A stretch of DNA of 64,000 nt from Bacteroidota bacterium (GTDB lineage: Bacteria; Bacteroidota; Bacteroidia; Flavobacteriales; Flavobacteriaceae): contig JAQCIQ010000006.1 of assembly GCA_027592025.1 (NCBI GenBank), positions 1 to 64,000 on the forward strand. The letters run 5' to 3'. The position numbers and the translations under genes are program-made. Positions 35,005 to 43,612 of the stretch are shown one piece after another. Each line of letters starts with the position of its first letter. Within the stretch, counting starts at the first letter, position 1. The notes below the pieces were generated by a model. It was not told where the DNA came from and did no database searches. It saw only the letters and a program-made list of their open reading frames with translations.

Positions 35005-37095
35005 TTAGTTGTGAAAATATAAATTATCGATAAATACAGTTCCATCCGGACCAGCAGCACTATCCCAAATAAACTGGGATATCGCAGTAAGGTCAACAGC
35101 GTAATTGGCTAATGGAATTTCTACACTAACCCAAGTTCCTTGGCTCAAAGCTGGTGCAAACTCAATATCCTCTTGCGTAATATTAGTGTTAACCAATTTC
35201 ATCCCTAGGATTGTCATGTCAGGTGTCCAGTAATCAAAATGTAAATGCGTCATGCTGGACAAATTGGTTGGATTGCCATAGTCACTAACGATACCTGAGA
35301 AATTGAGTGCCTCGTACTTCCATGTGTTATTCCCAGCAATTTGTACCTGAGTCAAACCTGTTGATTGACCCCAGTTTGGATTAACTTCAGATAGTCCAAT
35401 ATTGGTGTAAGCATCACTGTACAAGGAAATGACGTTAGCCGCAGCAACGGTTGGTGTTGGTGCTGCTGTTGTAGGCTCAGTAGCCGCTAGAGCATAGAAA
35501 TACAGGTTATCAATAAACACTGTGCCATCAAATCCTGCTGCAGTATCCCAAATAAATTGACTGACAGCAGATAAATTAGTCGAGTAATCCGCTAGAGGAA
35601 TGTCCACGCTCATCCATGTACCTTGGCTCACATTTGGTGCAAATTCAAGATCTTCTGATCCTATATTAGTATTGACTAATTTCATACCTAACACAGTGAC
35701 AGGGTCAGCTGTTTGAGGAGTCCAAAAGTCAAAGTGCAAATGAGTCATTGATGTCAAGTCTGTTGGATTACCATAATCACTCACTATTCCAGAAAAATTC
35801 AAGTTTTCATACTTCCAAGTATTGTTACCCGCAATTTGAACCTCAGTCAAAACTGTTGTTTGACCCCAACCTGGATTAATTTCAGCAAGGCTAATGTTGG
35901 TATAAGCATCACTGTAGAGTGATATAACTGTACCTGGAGCGTGTGTCGGTGTTGGGGCAGCAGTTGGAGGGCTAGAAGGCGAGTCTTGATAAAAATATAG
36001 GTTATCTATAAAGACAGTTCCGTCAAATCCTGTTCCAGTGTCAAAGAGCAACTGAGAAATTTGGCTAAGATTAACTGCCTCATAAGCAGTCAAAGGAATG
36101 TCAACGCCAACCCACTCTCCTGGAGTCATGTTATTTACGAATTCAAGGTCTTCTCCTCCGATAGTGGTATTCACCAATTTCAGACCCAGCGCTGTTGTTG
36201 CTACAGCTGACTCAGGCGTCCAATAATCAAAATGAACGTGAGACATCGCCGACAAATCAGTAGGACTTGTATAGCTGGTTACTATTCCCGTATAGTTCAG
36301 GTTTTCATACAACCAAGTATTATTGCCCTCAATGGCGACCTCTGTAAGTGTTGTAGTTTGTCCCCATCCAGGATTTACTTCTGACAATGGAACTCCAGTA
36401 TAGGCATCACTGTAAATCGAAATTACACTTGCAGGAGCAGCAGTTGGAGTCGGAGCAGCAGTAAGAGGCATGAGCACTTCTGTCACTTCGAAATCAACCG
36501 TATATGTAGTGGTCTCAACCGCAGCACTCATGGCTACAACCGTAATGGTATATGTTCCTGGAGCAACGTAGGTGTATTCTACAGAATCACCCATGTTCGC
36601 AGACAGTGGATCTGGAAAACCTGGTTCTCCAAAGTAAACGTCAAAGTTAATTCCAAAATCCGCTGTAGCAGTTACAGTAACTAATCGTGAAATTGAAGTA
36701 CTGTTTTCTATCGTCACCATCAAATTTTGAGGAGCAATAAAAGACACTACCAATTCTAAAGTTTTCTCAGCAGTTTTACCGTCATAACCATGTGCCGTAA
36801 GTTTTACTTGATAGACTCCTTCAGGATAAGTAAAGGAGGTAGTTTCACCGGCAGCAAGCGACTCTTCTGAATTAGCCGAATCGCCAAAAGAAATGGTAAA
36901 GGAATCAGCCCCTTGGGCAGTTGGAATCATTTTAACTGTACCAGAGTTATCCTGATAAACATCGAACAACAAGGCCAATTCGCTAGGACCTTCGCCATAT
37001 TGTGCGTAAGAAAAATCACGCTCATCTTCTTTACAGCCTAGGACCGCAAGGAATGCCAATCCAGCAATTAAATATTTATTAATTATATTCTTCAT
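35005..37095 (-). CDS. Multimodular glucan-binding lipoprotein: two PKD-like and three tandem binding modules
   Basis: A 696 aa lipoprotein (VLGC lipobox near residue 21). Residues 28-118 and 119-204 are PKD-like. Then three copies of a 150-residue module follow, each led by a Thr/Pro/Ala linker (APTPT) near residues 213, 378 and 545. Each module has VISxYSDAYT, WGQ, NNTWxYExLN, SGIV, MTHLHFDxWTP, LGMKLVNT, and ends DGTVFIDNLYF. Copies two and three are the most alike. The fold is probably a carbohydrate-binding jelly roll; HFDxWTP modules also occur on laminarinases. It sits directly after susD, the usual place of the surface glycan-binding protein. Confidence 0.85.
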   Translation of the reverse strand: MKNIINKYLIAGLAFLAVLGCKEDERDFSYAQYGEGPSELALLFDVYQDNSGTVKMIPTAQGADSFTISFGDSANSEESLAAGETTSFTYPEGVYQVKLTAHGYDGKTAEKTLELVVSFIAPQNLMVTIENSTSISRLVTVTATADFGINFDVYFGEPGFPDPLSANMGDSVEYTYVAPGTYTITVVAMSAAVETTTYTVDFEVTEVLMPLTAAPTPTAAPASVISIYSDAYTGVPLSEVNPGWGQTTTLTEVAIEGNNTWLYENLNYTGIVTSYTSPTDLSAMSHVHFDYWTPESAVATTALGLKLVNTTIGGEDLEFVNNMTPGEWVGVDIPLTAYEAVNLSQISQLLFDTGTGFDGTVFIDNLYFYQDSPSSPPTAAPTPTHAPGTVISLYSDAYTNISLAEINPGWGQTTVLTEVQIAGNNTWKYENLNFSGIVSDYGNPTDLTSMTHLHFDFWTPQTADPVTVLGMKLVNTNIGSEDLEFAPNVSQGTWMSVDIPLADYSTNLSAVSQFIWDTAAGFDGTVFIDNLYFYALAATEPTTAAPTPTVAAANVISLYSDAYTNIGLSEVNPNWGQSTGLTQVQIAGNNTWKYEALNFSGIVSDYGNPTNLSSMTHLHFDYWTPDMTILGMKLVNTNITQEDIEFAPALSQGTWVSVEIPLANYAVDLTAISQFIWDSAAGPDGTVFIDNLYFHN
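35008..36470 (-). repeat. Three tandem coding repeats of a carbohydrate-binding module
   Basis: Approximate spans are 35008-35470, 35490-35970 and 35990-36470. The DNA is similar but diverged, and the copy nearest the stop has lost about five codons after the WTP motif. Ala/Pro/Thr-rich linkers separate the copies. Confidence 0.8.
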
Positions 37096-37107
37096 GATAA
37101 TATGTTT

Positions 37108-38580
37108 TTAATAATTTGGGTTTTGTGCCCAACGATTTCCTGTTAGTTCGATTTCAATTTGTGGAATTGGAAACAATTCGTGTTTTCCAGATACAAAACC
37201 ATCAATCTTGCTAGCGGCTTGAGAAGTTCTAACCAAGTCAAAGAAACGATGACCTTCGCCCACTAGTTCTAATCTTCTTTCCTCCCAAATAGCAGCCGTT
37301 AAAGCCGAACCCGAGGCAGTAATATCGTGAGCAGTGTCTCCAAAGGCACGACGACGAACACGGTTCAACAATGCCAAAGCATCAGTATCTGAACCAGTAC
37401 CGCGATTTAGCGCTTCAGCAGCCATCAATAAGACGTCCGCAAAACGAATCGAGCGGTAATTATTTGGATTTGTTAAGTTTTGATCTCCAATGTTTGAGTC
37501 TCCCTTTCTTGGAATGTATTTGCGATTGAAGAAGCCAGTGTGCTCATAGCCTTCACCATAACTAACTGTTGGATCGGAAGCAGCCAAGGCTTCAATATTT
37601 AAAACAGCAACATCACGACGGTTATCATCAGTATCATAAGCATCATAAGTTTCCTGAGTTGGCACGTTAAAACTGTATCCAGACTCAAAGTATGGCCCAA
37701 CATAGGATCTTGGACCGTTGAATCCAACAGCCACATTACCTTCGCTACACTGAAAACATCCGAATCCAGCTCCTTCAAGGTCAGTATATTGTACCTCAAA
37801 AACGGATTCGATGTTGTTTTCGTTATCATTCTCAAACATGGTCGAGTAATCGGTCAAAAGGTTGTAAGGTCCATTGTTAACCAGATTGGTTAGCACAGCT
37901 GCAGCCTCATCAAACTTATCTTGATAGAGATAGGCTTTTCCAAGAAGCGCTTGGGCAGCACCTTTGGTGATGCGTCCTTCTTGCGACTGGGTGTATGGCA
38001 AATTCTCCGCTGCATAGATCAAATCCAACTCAATTTGGTAATAAACATCGGCCACTGGTGTGCGGTCAATATTAAATTGATCTCCAAATTGAATGCGCTT
38101 GTCAACAGACAAAGGCACTGGGCCAAACCACTTGACCAACTCAAAGTAGTAATAGGCTCTTAGGAAACGTGCCTGAGCTAGAACACTTGGTTTGTTTGGA
38201 AAATCAATTTTGTCTTGAAATTCCATGATGTAGTTGGCTCGATTCACTCCGGCGAACATCAATCCCCAAATATCACGCAACTGTTGATTGTTCGGCGTGT
38301 GAATCATGTCATCCACTTGTTGAATACCCGGTACATCAGTGGCATTCTCTCCACCAGCCAGAGTGTTGTCGGAAGCAATCTCTCCCAACATCACATTAAA
38401 GTAAGTCGATTGCAACAAGTCATAAGCTCCAATTAATGCAGCTTGATAATCGGCTTCTGTATTGAAATAATTCTCAGAGTTGACGTCTTGAGAATCGACA
38501 TACACAAAATCGTCAGAGCAGCTGGTCGCAAGGACAACAGCGGTTAAGGTTGTTAAAATGAATTTAAATTTTGTCATCAT
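37108..38580 (-). CDS. susD: SusD/RagB family nutrient-binding outer-membrane lipoprotein
   Basis: A 490 aa lipoprotein (LATSC lipobox near residue 21) that forms a lid on its SusC partner. It has the SusD helical repeats, for example ARFLRAYYYFELVKWFGPVPL near residue 135 and KGAAQALLGKAYLYQ near 205. The C-terminal part holds YRSIRFADVLLMAAEALNR and LVGEGHRFFDLVRT, all standard. It follows susC by 10 nt and precedes the multimodular binding protein. By context it binds beta-1,3-glucan fragments for uptake. Confidence 0.95.
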   Translation of the reverse strand: MMTKFKFILTTLTAVVLATSCSDDFVYVDSQDVNSENYFNTEADYQAALIGAYDLLQSTYFNVMLGEIASDNTLAGGENATDVPGIQQVDDMIHTPNNQQLRDIWGLMFAGVNRANYIMEFQDKIDFPNKPSVLAQARFLRAYYYFELVKWFGPVPLSVDKRIQFGDQFNIDRTPVADVYYQIELDLIYAAENLPYTQSQEGRITKGAAQALLGKAYLYQDKFDEAAAVLTNLVNNGPYNLLTDYSTMFENDNENNIESVFEVQYTDLEGAGFGCFQCSEGNVAVGFNGPRSYVGPYFESGYSFNVPTQETYDAYDTDDNRRDVAVLNIEALAASDPTVSYGEGYEHTGFFNRKYIPRKGDSNIGDQNLTNPNNYRSIRFADVLLMAAEALNRGTGSDTDALALLNRVRRRAFGDTAHDITASGSALTAAIWEERRLELVGEGHRFFDLVRTSQAASKIDGFVSGKHELFPIPQIEIELTGNRWAQNPNY

Positions 38581-38590
38581 GTCTAATTGA

Positions 38591-41500
38591 TTAAAAAGTT
38601 AGGTTTAGACCTAATAAATAGGTTCTTGGATTTGGATAAAATCCAAAATCAAATCCAGATGCTAAAGGGCTACCATTAGTCACTGTTGGATCATAGCCTC
38701 TGTACTTAGTTAATGTGAAGGCGTTATTGACAGCACCATATATTCTTAAGTGTTGGAAGCCAAAAGTTCCTGATTTAAAGGTGTACCCCATTTGCATGTT
38801 CTGAGCACGAACGAACGAAGCGTCTTCAACATAGTAATCTGAGAATACTGAGTTTGAAGTAGCTGCTGTAGTGACACGTGGAACAGAGTTGGACGTATTT
38901 GCACCATGCCATCTGTCTAATTCGTAAGTAGTACGATTAACTAGAGGTGTATTGCGCTCGTAGTTACGCACCATGTCGTTACCCACAGAAGCAAAGAAAT
39001 AGGATTGGAAATCAAACTTCTTGTAATTTAGGGTCACATTGAGTCCAATTGTGAAGTCTGGTAAAGGGTCTCCAATATAAGTACGGTCATCTTCATCCAA
39101 TACGCCATCTTGGTTGACATCGACGAATCTCAAATCACCTGGAGCAGCAACTGTTCCCAATTGTACCTGCGACGGGTGACTGTCTACTTCTGCTTGGTTT
39201 TGAAAAATACCATCGGTTTTAAAGCCGTAGAAATATCCTATTGGCATACCTACTTCCATTCTTGAAGGACCAGCAAGGTTACCAATACCAAATCCAACTC
39301 CCGATTGTTCGTAACCAAGACTATTGTTTACCTCTGTTACAACGTTGTCAATCGTTGTGAAATTGGCGTTCAAGCCAAAGTCAAAATTATCAGAAAGGCT
39401 GGCATTGTAGCCCAGAGCGACTTCTAAACCTTTATTTTCTACAGAACCAGCATTGGCGAAAGGAGGTCCAGAACCTGGAGCATTAGGTCCGTTTATTCCT
39501 GAGGTAACCACCTGAAGCAAAAGATCTTCGGTACGTCTCTTGAAATAATCAACTGTCAAAGACAATTTGTTGTCGAACCACTTTGAATCGAATCCAGCAT
39601 TGAACGAAATTTGTTGCTCCCACTTCAAGGTGGGGTTGGCAATTCCGCCTTGAGCAGCACCAAATTGCAATTGATTGTCAAACACATAAACACCCTCTCC
39701 ATTAAGAAGAGAAGTAAATCTGAACGCCCCGATTCGATCGTTTCCTAAAACCCCATAGCTACCGCGTAGTTTAAACAAGTCTGCTGTAACTAGATTGTTA
39801 AAAAAGTCCTCGTCAGACAAAACCCACCCTCCAGAGAAAGTTGAAAAGTATCCGAACTTATTTGATGGACCAAAATTCGTTGAGCCGTCTCTTCGCACTG
39901 TGGCAGTGAATAAATATTTTTCCTTAAAATTATAGTCTAAACGTCCAAAGTAAGATAACAGTCTAGAATCAAAAATTCTATTGCTTCGGGTTTGGAAATT
40001 ATTATTGACCATACCTGCATTATCCAGATTGGCGTTTTCAAGATTTGTTCCTTCAGCGAAATCTGTCCCAACGAAAGCAAACTGATCGGCAGTAGATTTA
40101 AATACTGATGTGCCAACCATAGCCTTAATACTGTGATTTTCATTCAAAGTGGTTTCGTATTTTAGAAACGCATCGAAAGTATAGTCGCGGTAAAACGAAT
40201 CTTCGACATAGTAAGCAGCGATATCTGTATCAAAAACTTTATCTGCTACCCCTTCCACTCCAAAATCTTGAATTCCTGAAAAGCTGCGGTTGCGCACCTC
40301 AGTATAATTCCACTGGTAGTTCACGTCTGCGCTAAAGTCAGACCAAAACTTGTAGTTCAATCCAAACACTCCACTCACTCGGTCGGCGACGACCTTATTT
40401 TGAGTGGCATCAATTTGCCACAACGGATTAATGACCTCAATGGGCATGTTTTCAGCTCTTGTGAAAGCACCACTGCCATCTCTCAATGTGTAGGTTGGCG
40501 CCATGTTCACTGCATTAAACAAAACTGAACCAATACCGCCCTCTGGTAGGGTTTTGCGATTGGTTTTCGAATAAAGCATGTTCATTTTAAATGTCATGTT
40601 GGTAGGTGTACCATCGGGCAATCTCAAATCAACTGTATAGTTGAATCTCGCATTATACCGCTGAAATCCAGATTTATCCTTACCTACAATACCATCTTGG
40701 GTGAAGGCTGACAAACCACCAGAGTAAGTGGCGTTTTCTGATCCTCCAGACAATCCAACACTTTGGTTAGACATAAAGGCTTGAGAAAAAACAGCTTTTT
40801 GCCAATCTGTTCCACGACCTAAGGAGCCTACGTTAGAATAGTAAGCCATAGCTCCGTTAGAAACATAAGCCTCGTTAGTCAATGCAGCATAATCTGTAGC
40901 GTTGAGCAATGGTAAGCTGCGTGTAGTTTCCTGCACACCTCCATAAGCGTCGTACTGCACTTTTAACGGTGCTGCTTTGCTTCCAGACTTGGTTGTGATG
41001 ATGATTACCCCGTTCGCGGCCCGAACTCCGTAGATTCCAGCAGAGGCATCTTTAAGTACAGAAATACTTTCGATGTCAGATGGGTTTATTACACTCAATT
41101 CTGATATAACATTGCCGTCGACAAGAACCAATGGACTTGAATCGCCATTTGTGCTTATTCCTCGGATGCGGATGTCCAATCCAGCTCCAGGCGCTCCAGA
41201 AGAAGACGTTACCTGTACCCCAGCAACCTGCCCTTGGATGGCCTGTTCTATTCTTGTAGGCTTTAATTTTTCTATTGTAGCACTGGAGACCACGCTCACT
41301 GCTCCCGATACTTCTTTGGCACTTCTAGAACCATACCCTACAACCACAACTTCATCGAGTTGTGCCGCATCGGCAACCAAGGTAATTGTCATTGGGCTTG
41401 AAGATACCCCTTTGACCGTTACGGTCTGATAGCCGATATAGGAAACTACCAAAGTGGCTTCGGTCTGAACCCCAGAGACGGAAAATTTCCCATCGAAGTC

Positions 41501-41659
41501 AGTTACAGCTCCTTGGTTGGCGCCTTTCACAGTGACATTTGCTCCAGGAACTGGCATCCCTGTTTCAGATTCCACAACAGTACCACTAACAGTAACTGTC
41601 TGGGCTTGAACAGCAAATACTCCTGCCATAAAAGCAATACAAGTAATTATTCTTTTCAT
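38591..41659 (-). CDS. susC: SusC/RagA family TonB-linked outer-membrane transporter
   Basis: A 1022 aa TonB-dependent receptor. A signal peptide ends near QAQ (residue 20). Residues 22-110 are a carboxypeptidase-regulatory-like domain (VSGTVVESETGMPVPGANVTVKG). The plug follows with VVVGYGSRSAKEVSGAVS and IRGISTNGDSSPLVLVDG, then a long beta barrel ending in LLGLNLTF. It is the first gene of the six-gene glucan locus and imports oligosaccharides using TonB energy. No SusR, ECF sigma/anti-sigma or hybrid regulator lies next to it in the window. Confidence 0.96.
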   Translation of the reverse strand: MKRIITCIAFMAGVFAVQAQTVTVSGTVVESETGMPVPGANVTVKGANQGAVTDFDGKFSVSGVQTEATLVVSYIGYQTVTVKGVSSSPMTITLVADAAQLDEVVVVGYGSRSAKEVSGAVSVVSSATIEKLKPTRIEQAIQGQVAGVQVTSSSGAPGAGLDIRIRGISTNGDSSPLVLVDGNVISELSVINPSDIESISVLKDASAGIYGVRAANGVIIITTKSGSKAAPLKVQYDAYGGVQETTRSLPLLNATDYAALTNEAYVSNGAMAYYSNVGSLGRGTDWQKAVFSQAFMSNQSVGLSGGSENATYSGGLSAFTQDGIVGKDKSGFQRYNARFNYTVDLRLPDGTPTNMTFKMNMLYSKTNRKTLPEGGIGSVLFNAVNMAPTYTLRDGSGAFTRAENMPIEVINPLWQIDATQNKVVADRVSGVFGLNYKFWSDFSADVNYQWNYTEVRNRSFSGIQDFGVEGVADKVFDTDIAAYYVEDSFYRDYTFDAFLKYETTLNENHSIKAMVGTSVFKSTADQFAFVGTDFAEGTNLENANLDNAGMVNNNFQTRSNRIFDSRLLSYFGRLDYNFKEKYLFTATVRRDGSTNFGPSNKFGYFSTFSGGWVLSDEDFFNNLVTADLFKLRGSYGVLGNDRIGAFRFTSLLNGEGVYVFDNQLQFGAAQGGIANPTLKWEQQISFNAGFDSKWFDNKLSLTVDYFKRRTEDLLLQVVTSGINGPNAPGSGPPFANAGSVENKGLEVALGYNASLSDNFDFGLNANFTTIDNVVTEVNNSLGYEQSGVGFGIGNLAGPSRMEVGMPIGYFYGFKTDGIFQNQAEVDSHPSQVQLGTVAAPGDLRFVDVNQDGVLDEDDRTYIGDPLPDFTIGLNVTLNYKKFDFQSYFFASVGNDMVRNYERNTPLVNRTTYELDRWHGANTSNSVPRVTTAATSNSVFSDYYVEDASFVRAQNMQMGYTFKSGTFGFQHLRIYGAVNNAFTLTKYRGYDPTVTNGSPLASGFDFGFYPNPRTYLLGLNLTF

Positions 41660-41693
41660 TTTAAAATGGTTTTAACGAAAACGATTGAGTTAG

Positions 41694-41724
41694 CGAAAGT
41701 AATATAGTATTTTACATTCCCAAA
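41694..41724 (-). promoter_or_regulatory. Promoter of the glucan utilisation operon
   Basis: Minus strand: TTTG (41724-41721), 19 nt, TACTTTCG (41701-41694), one mismatch in the -7 box. It gives a leader of about 30 nt before the susC ATG at 41659. Confidence 0.6.
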
Positions 41725-41942
41725 ACTAAAAAGGAATATTTTAAAAAAAAAAAAAATTAACGGTATAGATTTCTCATCTTTTAGAAACTAAAATTGAGAA
41801 TTATTTAAGTAATTTATCGAATAATTTGAATAAAATTAATCTGTTTAAGAAATTAAACCCAAAGCATCTGAATAATTAAACAAATCAATCTGTTTTATCA
41901 AAAAATGGAAAAGTGCATTCTTGTGAAAAAAGGTCATGAAAT
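41725..41942. other. AT-rich non-coding stretch upstream of susC
   Basis: No open frame, tRNA or clear palindrome was recognised. It includes an A-run with an adjacent T/A-rich block (about 41735-41760) and could hold regulator sites for the glucan operon, but none can be named. Confidence 0.6.
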
Positions 41943-41972
41943 AAAAAAAGCCCTCCGTATTTCAGGAAAGCT
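41943..41972 (-). terminator. Intrinsic terminator downstream of tRNA-Asp
   Basis: Minus strand: AGCTTTCC, 8-nt loop, GGAGGGCT (41972-41949, with two G-T pairs), then seven T (41949-41943). It ends the tRNA-Asp transcript. Confidence 0.65.
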
Positions 41973-41996
41973 CTTCAATGGTTTTCTACAAACCTT

Positions 41997-42016
41997 CGGT
42001 TATCTTTCGATAACCG
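41997..42016 (-). other. Hairpin between tRNA-Asp and its terminator
   Basis: Perfect 8-bp stem CGGTTATC/GATAACCG with a 4-nt loop, 24 nt after the tRNA-Asp 3' end. No T-run follows, so it may be a processing or stability element for the tRNA precursor. Confidence 0.5.
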
Positions 42017-42039
42017 CAACACAACATGATAAACTTTTG

Positions 42040-42113
42040 CGGTCTGGACGGGACTCGAACCCGCGACCCCCTGCGTGACAGGCAGGTATTCTAACCAACT
42101 GAACTACCAAACC
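42040..42113 (-). tRNA. tRNA-Asp (anticodon GUC)
   Basis: Acceptor stem GGTTTGG/CCAGACC with one G-T pair and discriminator G at 42040. The anticodon stem CCTGC/GCAGG holds loop CTGTCAC, so the anticodon is GTC. The T arm reads CGGGTTCGAGTCCCG. 74 nt, CCA not encoded. Confidence 0.96.
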
Positions 42114-42131
42114 GTTGCATAGTTGCGGGTG

Positions 42132-42162
42132 CAAATATACATCGCATTTCCAATTTCACAAA
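42132..42162 (-). promoter_or_regulatory. Promoter of tRNA-Asp
   Basis: Minus strand: TTTG (42162-42159), exactly 19 nt, TATATTTG (42139-42132). Both elements match the Bacteroidota consensus fully; the -7 box is 18 nt before the tRNA. Confidence 0.8.
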
Positions 42163-42186
42163 CACTTTTTTGCTTATTGCTGAGAA

Positions 42187-43116
42187 TTACTTCAGTTTTT
42201 GCCGAGCGAGCAGGAATGAGGTGAGAACAGCGTTGAAATTGCCTGCAATATCAACAGGCACATAAGTGATATGATATTGTCTGCATTTCAATCTTATACC
42301 GTCGAAATAGTCTTGCATCGCTTTTTTGTACTTGGTCTGAATTTGAGAGGCATAGGTCCTCACTGACGCTCCCGTTTCGACATCCACAAAAGTTCTAGGC
42401 TTATCGCCAAAACTAAAATCCAACTCTTGCTTTTGATCATAGGTATGGAACAGCACCACTTCATGTTTGTTGAATTTCAAATGCCTCAAGGCATCGAACA
42501 AATTTTCCAGTTTCCCATTGGGTTCCATCATATCCGTAAAAACAAATATCATTGAGCGGCGATGACACTTTTCGGCTACATCGTGCAAGGCGTGGTAGGT
42601 GTCAGTTTGGCGTGATTTATTTTCGGATTCCAGCGCTTTGACGAGCTGATCCAAGAGCAAATGATGATGTTTGGTTGCACTTTTCTCAGGGGCATAGAAC
42701 TCCAAATTTTGGCTGTACACACTTAGTCCCACTGCATCTCTTTGCTTTTTTAGAATTCTCAACAAAGCTGCAATGGCCAAAACACTGAATCCAACCTTAT
42801 TCATTTGATTGAAATCAAATTTTTCGATTTTTGGAAAATGCATGGAGCTGCTATTATCGAGGACAAAATGACAACGCAAATTGGTTTCGTCTTCAAAACG
42901 CTTGGTATAAAATCGATCTGTTTTGGCATAGAGCCTCCAGTCGATATGTCTGTTCGATTCTCCAGGGTTATAGGTGCGGTGCTCGGCAAATTCAGATGAA
43001 AACCCATGAAAAGGACTGCGATGAAAGCCCGACATAAACCCTTCAACAATGTCAGCAGCCAACAGTTCGAGCCTGCCTACATCAACAGATTCCCCTAAAA
43101 TGTTTTGAAGTGCCAT
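42187..43116 (-). CDS. DUF58 domain protein (VWA-like)
   Basis: A 309 aa protein with the DUF58 signature HRTYNPGESNRHIDWRLYAKTDRFYTKRFEDET near residue 45-80 (shown here as the family landmark in two halves: YNPGESNRHIDWRLYAKT and RFYTKRFEDET). The VWA-like acidic loop VLDNSSSM follows near 90. DUF58 genes usually lie beside a MoxR ATPase gene; none is next to this one. No membrane segments are seen. The ATG at 43116 is chosen over one five codons upstream because MALQNILGE fits the family start. The trxA terminator lies just upstream. Confidence 0.88.
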   Translation of the reverse strand: MALQNILGESVDVGRLELLAADIVEGFMSGFHRSPFHGFSSEFAEHRTYNPGESNRHIDWRLYAKTDRFYTKRFEDETNLRCHFVLDNSSSMHFPKIEKFDFNQMNKVGFSVLAIAALLRILKKQRDAVGLSVYSQNLEFYAPEKSATKHHHLLLDQLVKALESENKSRQTDTYHALHDVAEKCHRRSMIFVFTDMMEPNGKLENLFDALRHLKFNKHEVVLFHTYDQKQELDFSFGDKPRTFVDVETGASVRTYASQIQTKYKKAMQDYFDGIRLKCRQYHITYVPVDIAGNFNAVLTSFLLARQKLK

Positions 43117-43128
43117 GGCGCAAGTTAA

Positions 43129-43157
43129 CAAAAAAGGGATTGCTGTGGCAATCCCTT
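43129..43157 (-). terminator. Intrinsic terminator of trxA
   Basis: Perfect 10-bp stem AAGGGATTGC/GCAATCCCTT with loop of 4 nt (43134-43157), followed on the minus strand by a T-run. It is 21 nt after the trxA stop and 12 nt before the DUF58 ATG. Confidence 0.85.
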
Positions 43158-43178
43158 AAAATCTCTTAAAGAGTCTAG

Positions 43179-43496
43179 TTAAAGAAGCGCATCAACCGCT
43201 TCTGCGTATACCGCTTTAGGAGCAACTCCCACTTGACGTGTAACAACTTCTCCGTTTTTAAAAACCAAAACGGTAGGAATATTGCGAACGCCATACTTGG
43301 CAGCAAATTCTTGATTAGAGTCCACGTCAACCTTGCCAACAACGGCACGGCCATCATAATCTTTGCTCAATTCCTCAATTACTGGACCAACCATTCTGCA
43401 AGGACCGCACCAGGCTGCCCAAAAATCTACTACTACTGGTTTGTCGCTATTCAAAACGACGCTTTCAAAAGTTGCGTCTGTTATTTCTAATGCCAT
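43179..43496 (-). CDS. trxA: Thioredoxin
   Basis: A 105 aa disulfide reductase. The active site WCGPC is in DFWAAWCGPCRMVGPVIEE near residues 31-35, the cis-Pro is in VRNIPTVLVFKNGE near 74. Length and sequence are those of a classical cytoplasmic thioredoxin. It is followed by a strong terminator, so it is probably transcribed alone or as the end of the dnaE transcript (dnaE ends 117 nt upstream). Confidence 0.97.
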   Translation of the reverse strand: MALEITDATFESVVLNSDKPVVVDFWAAWCGPCRMVGPVIEELSKDYDGRAVVGKVDVDSNQEFAAKYGVRNIPTVLVFKNGEVVTRQVGVAPKAVYAEAVDALL

Positions 43497-43612
43497 GATA
43501 AATATGTTTTAAGTAAAATTTGATGGTGTAAAATTAAATAAAAAAATTGGGGACCCTTAGAAAATTGGGCTTTAAATAACGCTTGGTCTGCCAAAACAAG
43601 CTTTTCAAAAAA

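Noticed and set aside
41725-41942. Mobile element remnant or origin in the AT-rich region
   Set aside because: No inverted repeats, DnaA-box clusters or transposase fragments were found.
41997-42016. 8-bp hairpin as the tRNA-Asp terminator
   Set aside because: No T-run follows; a better terminator with seven T lies 25 nt further on.
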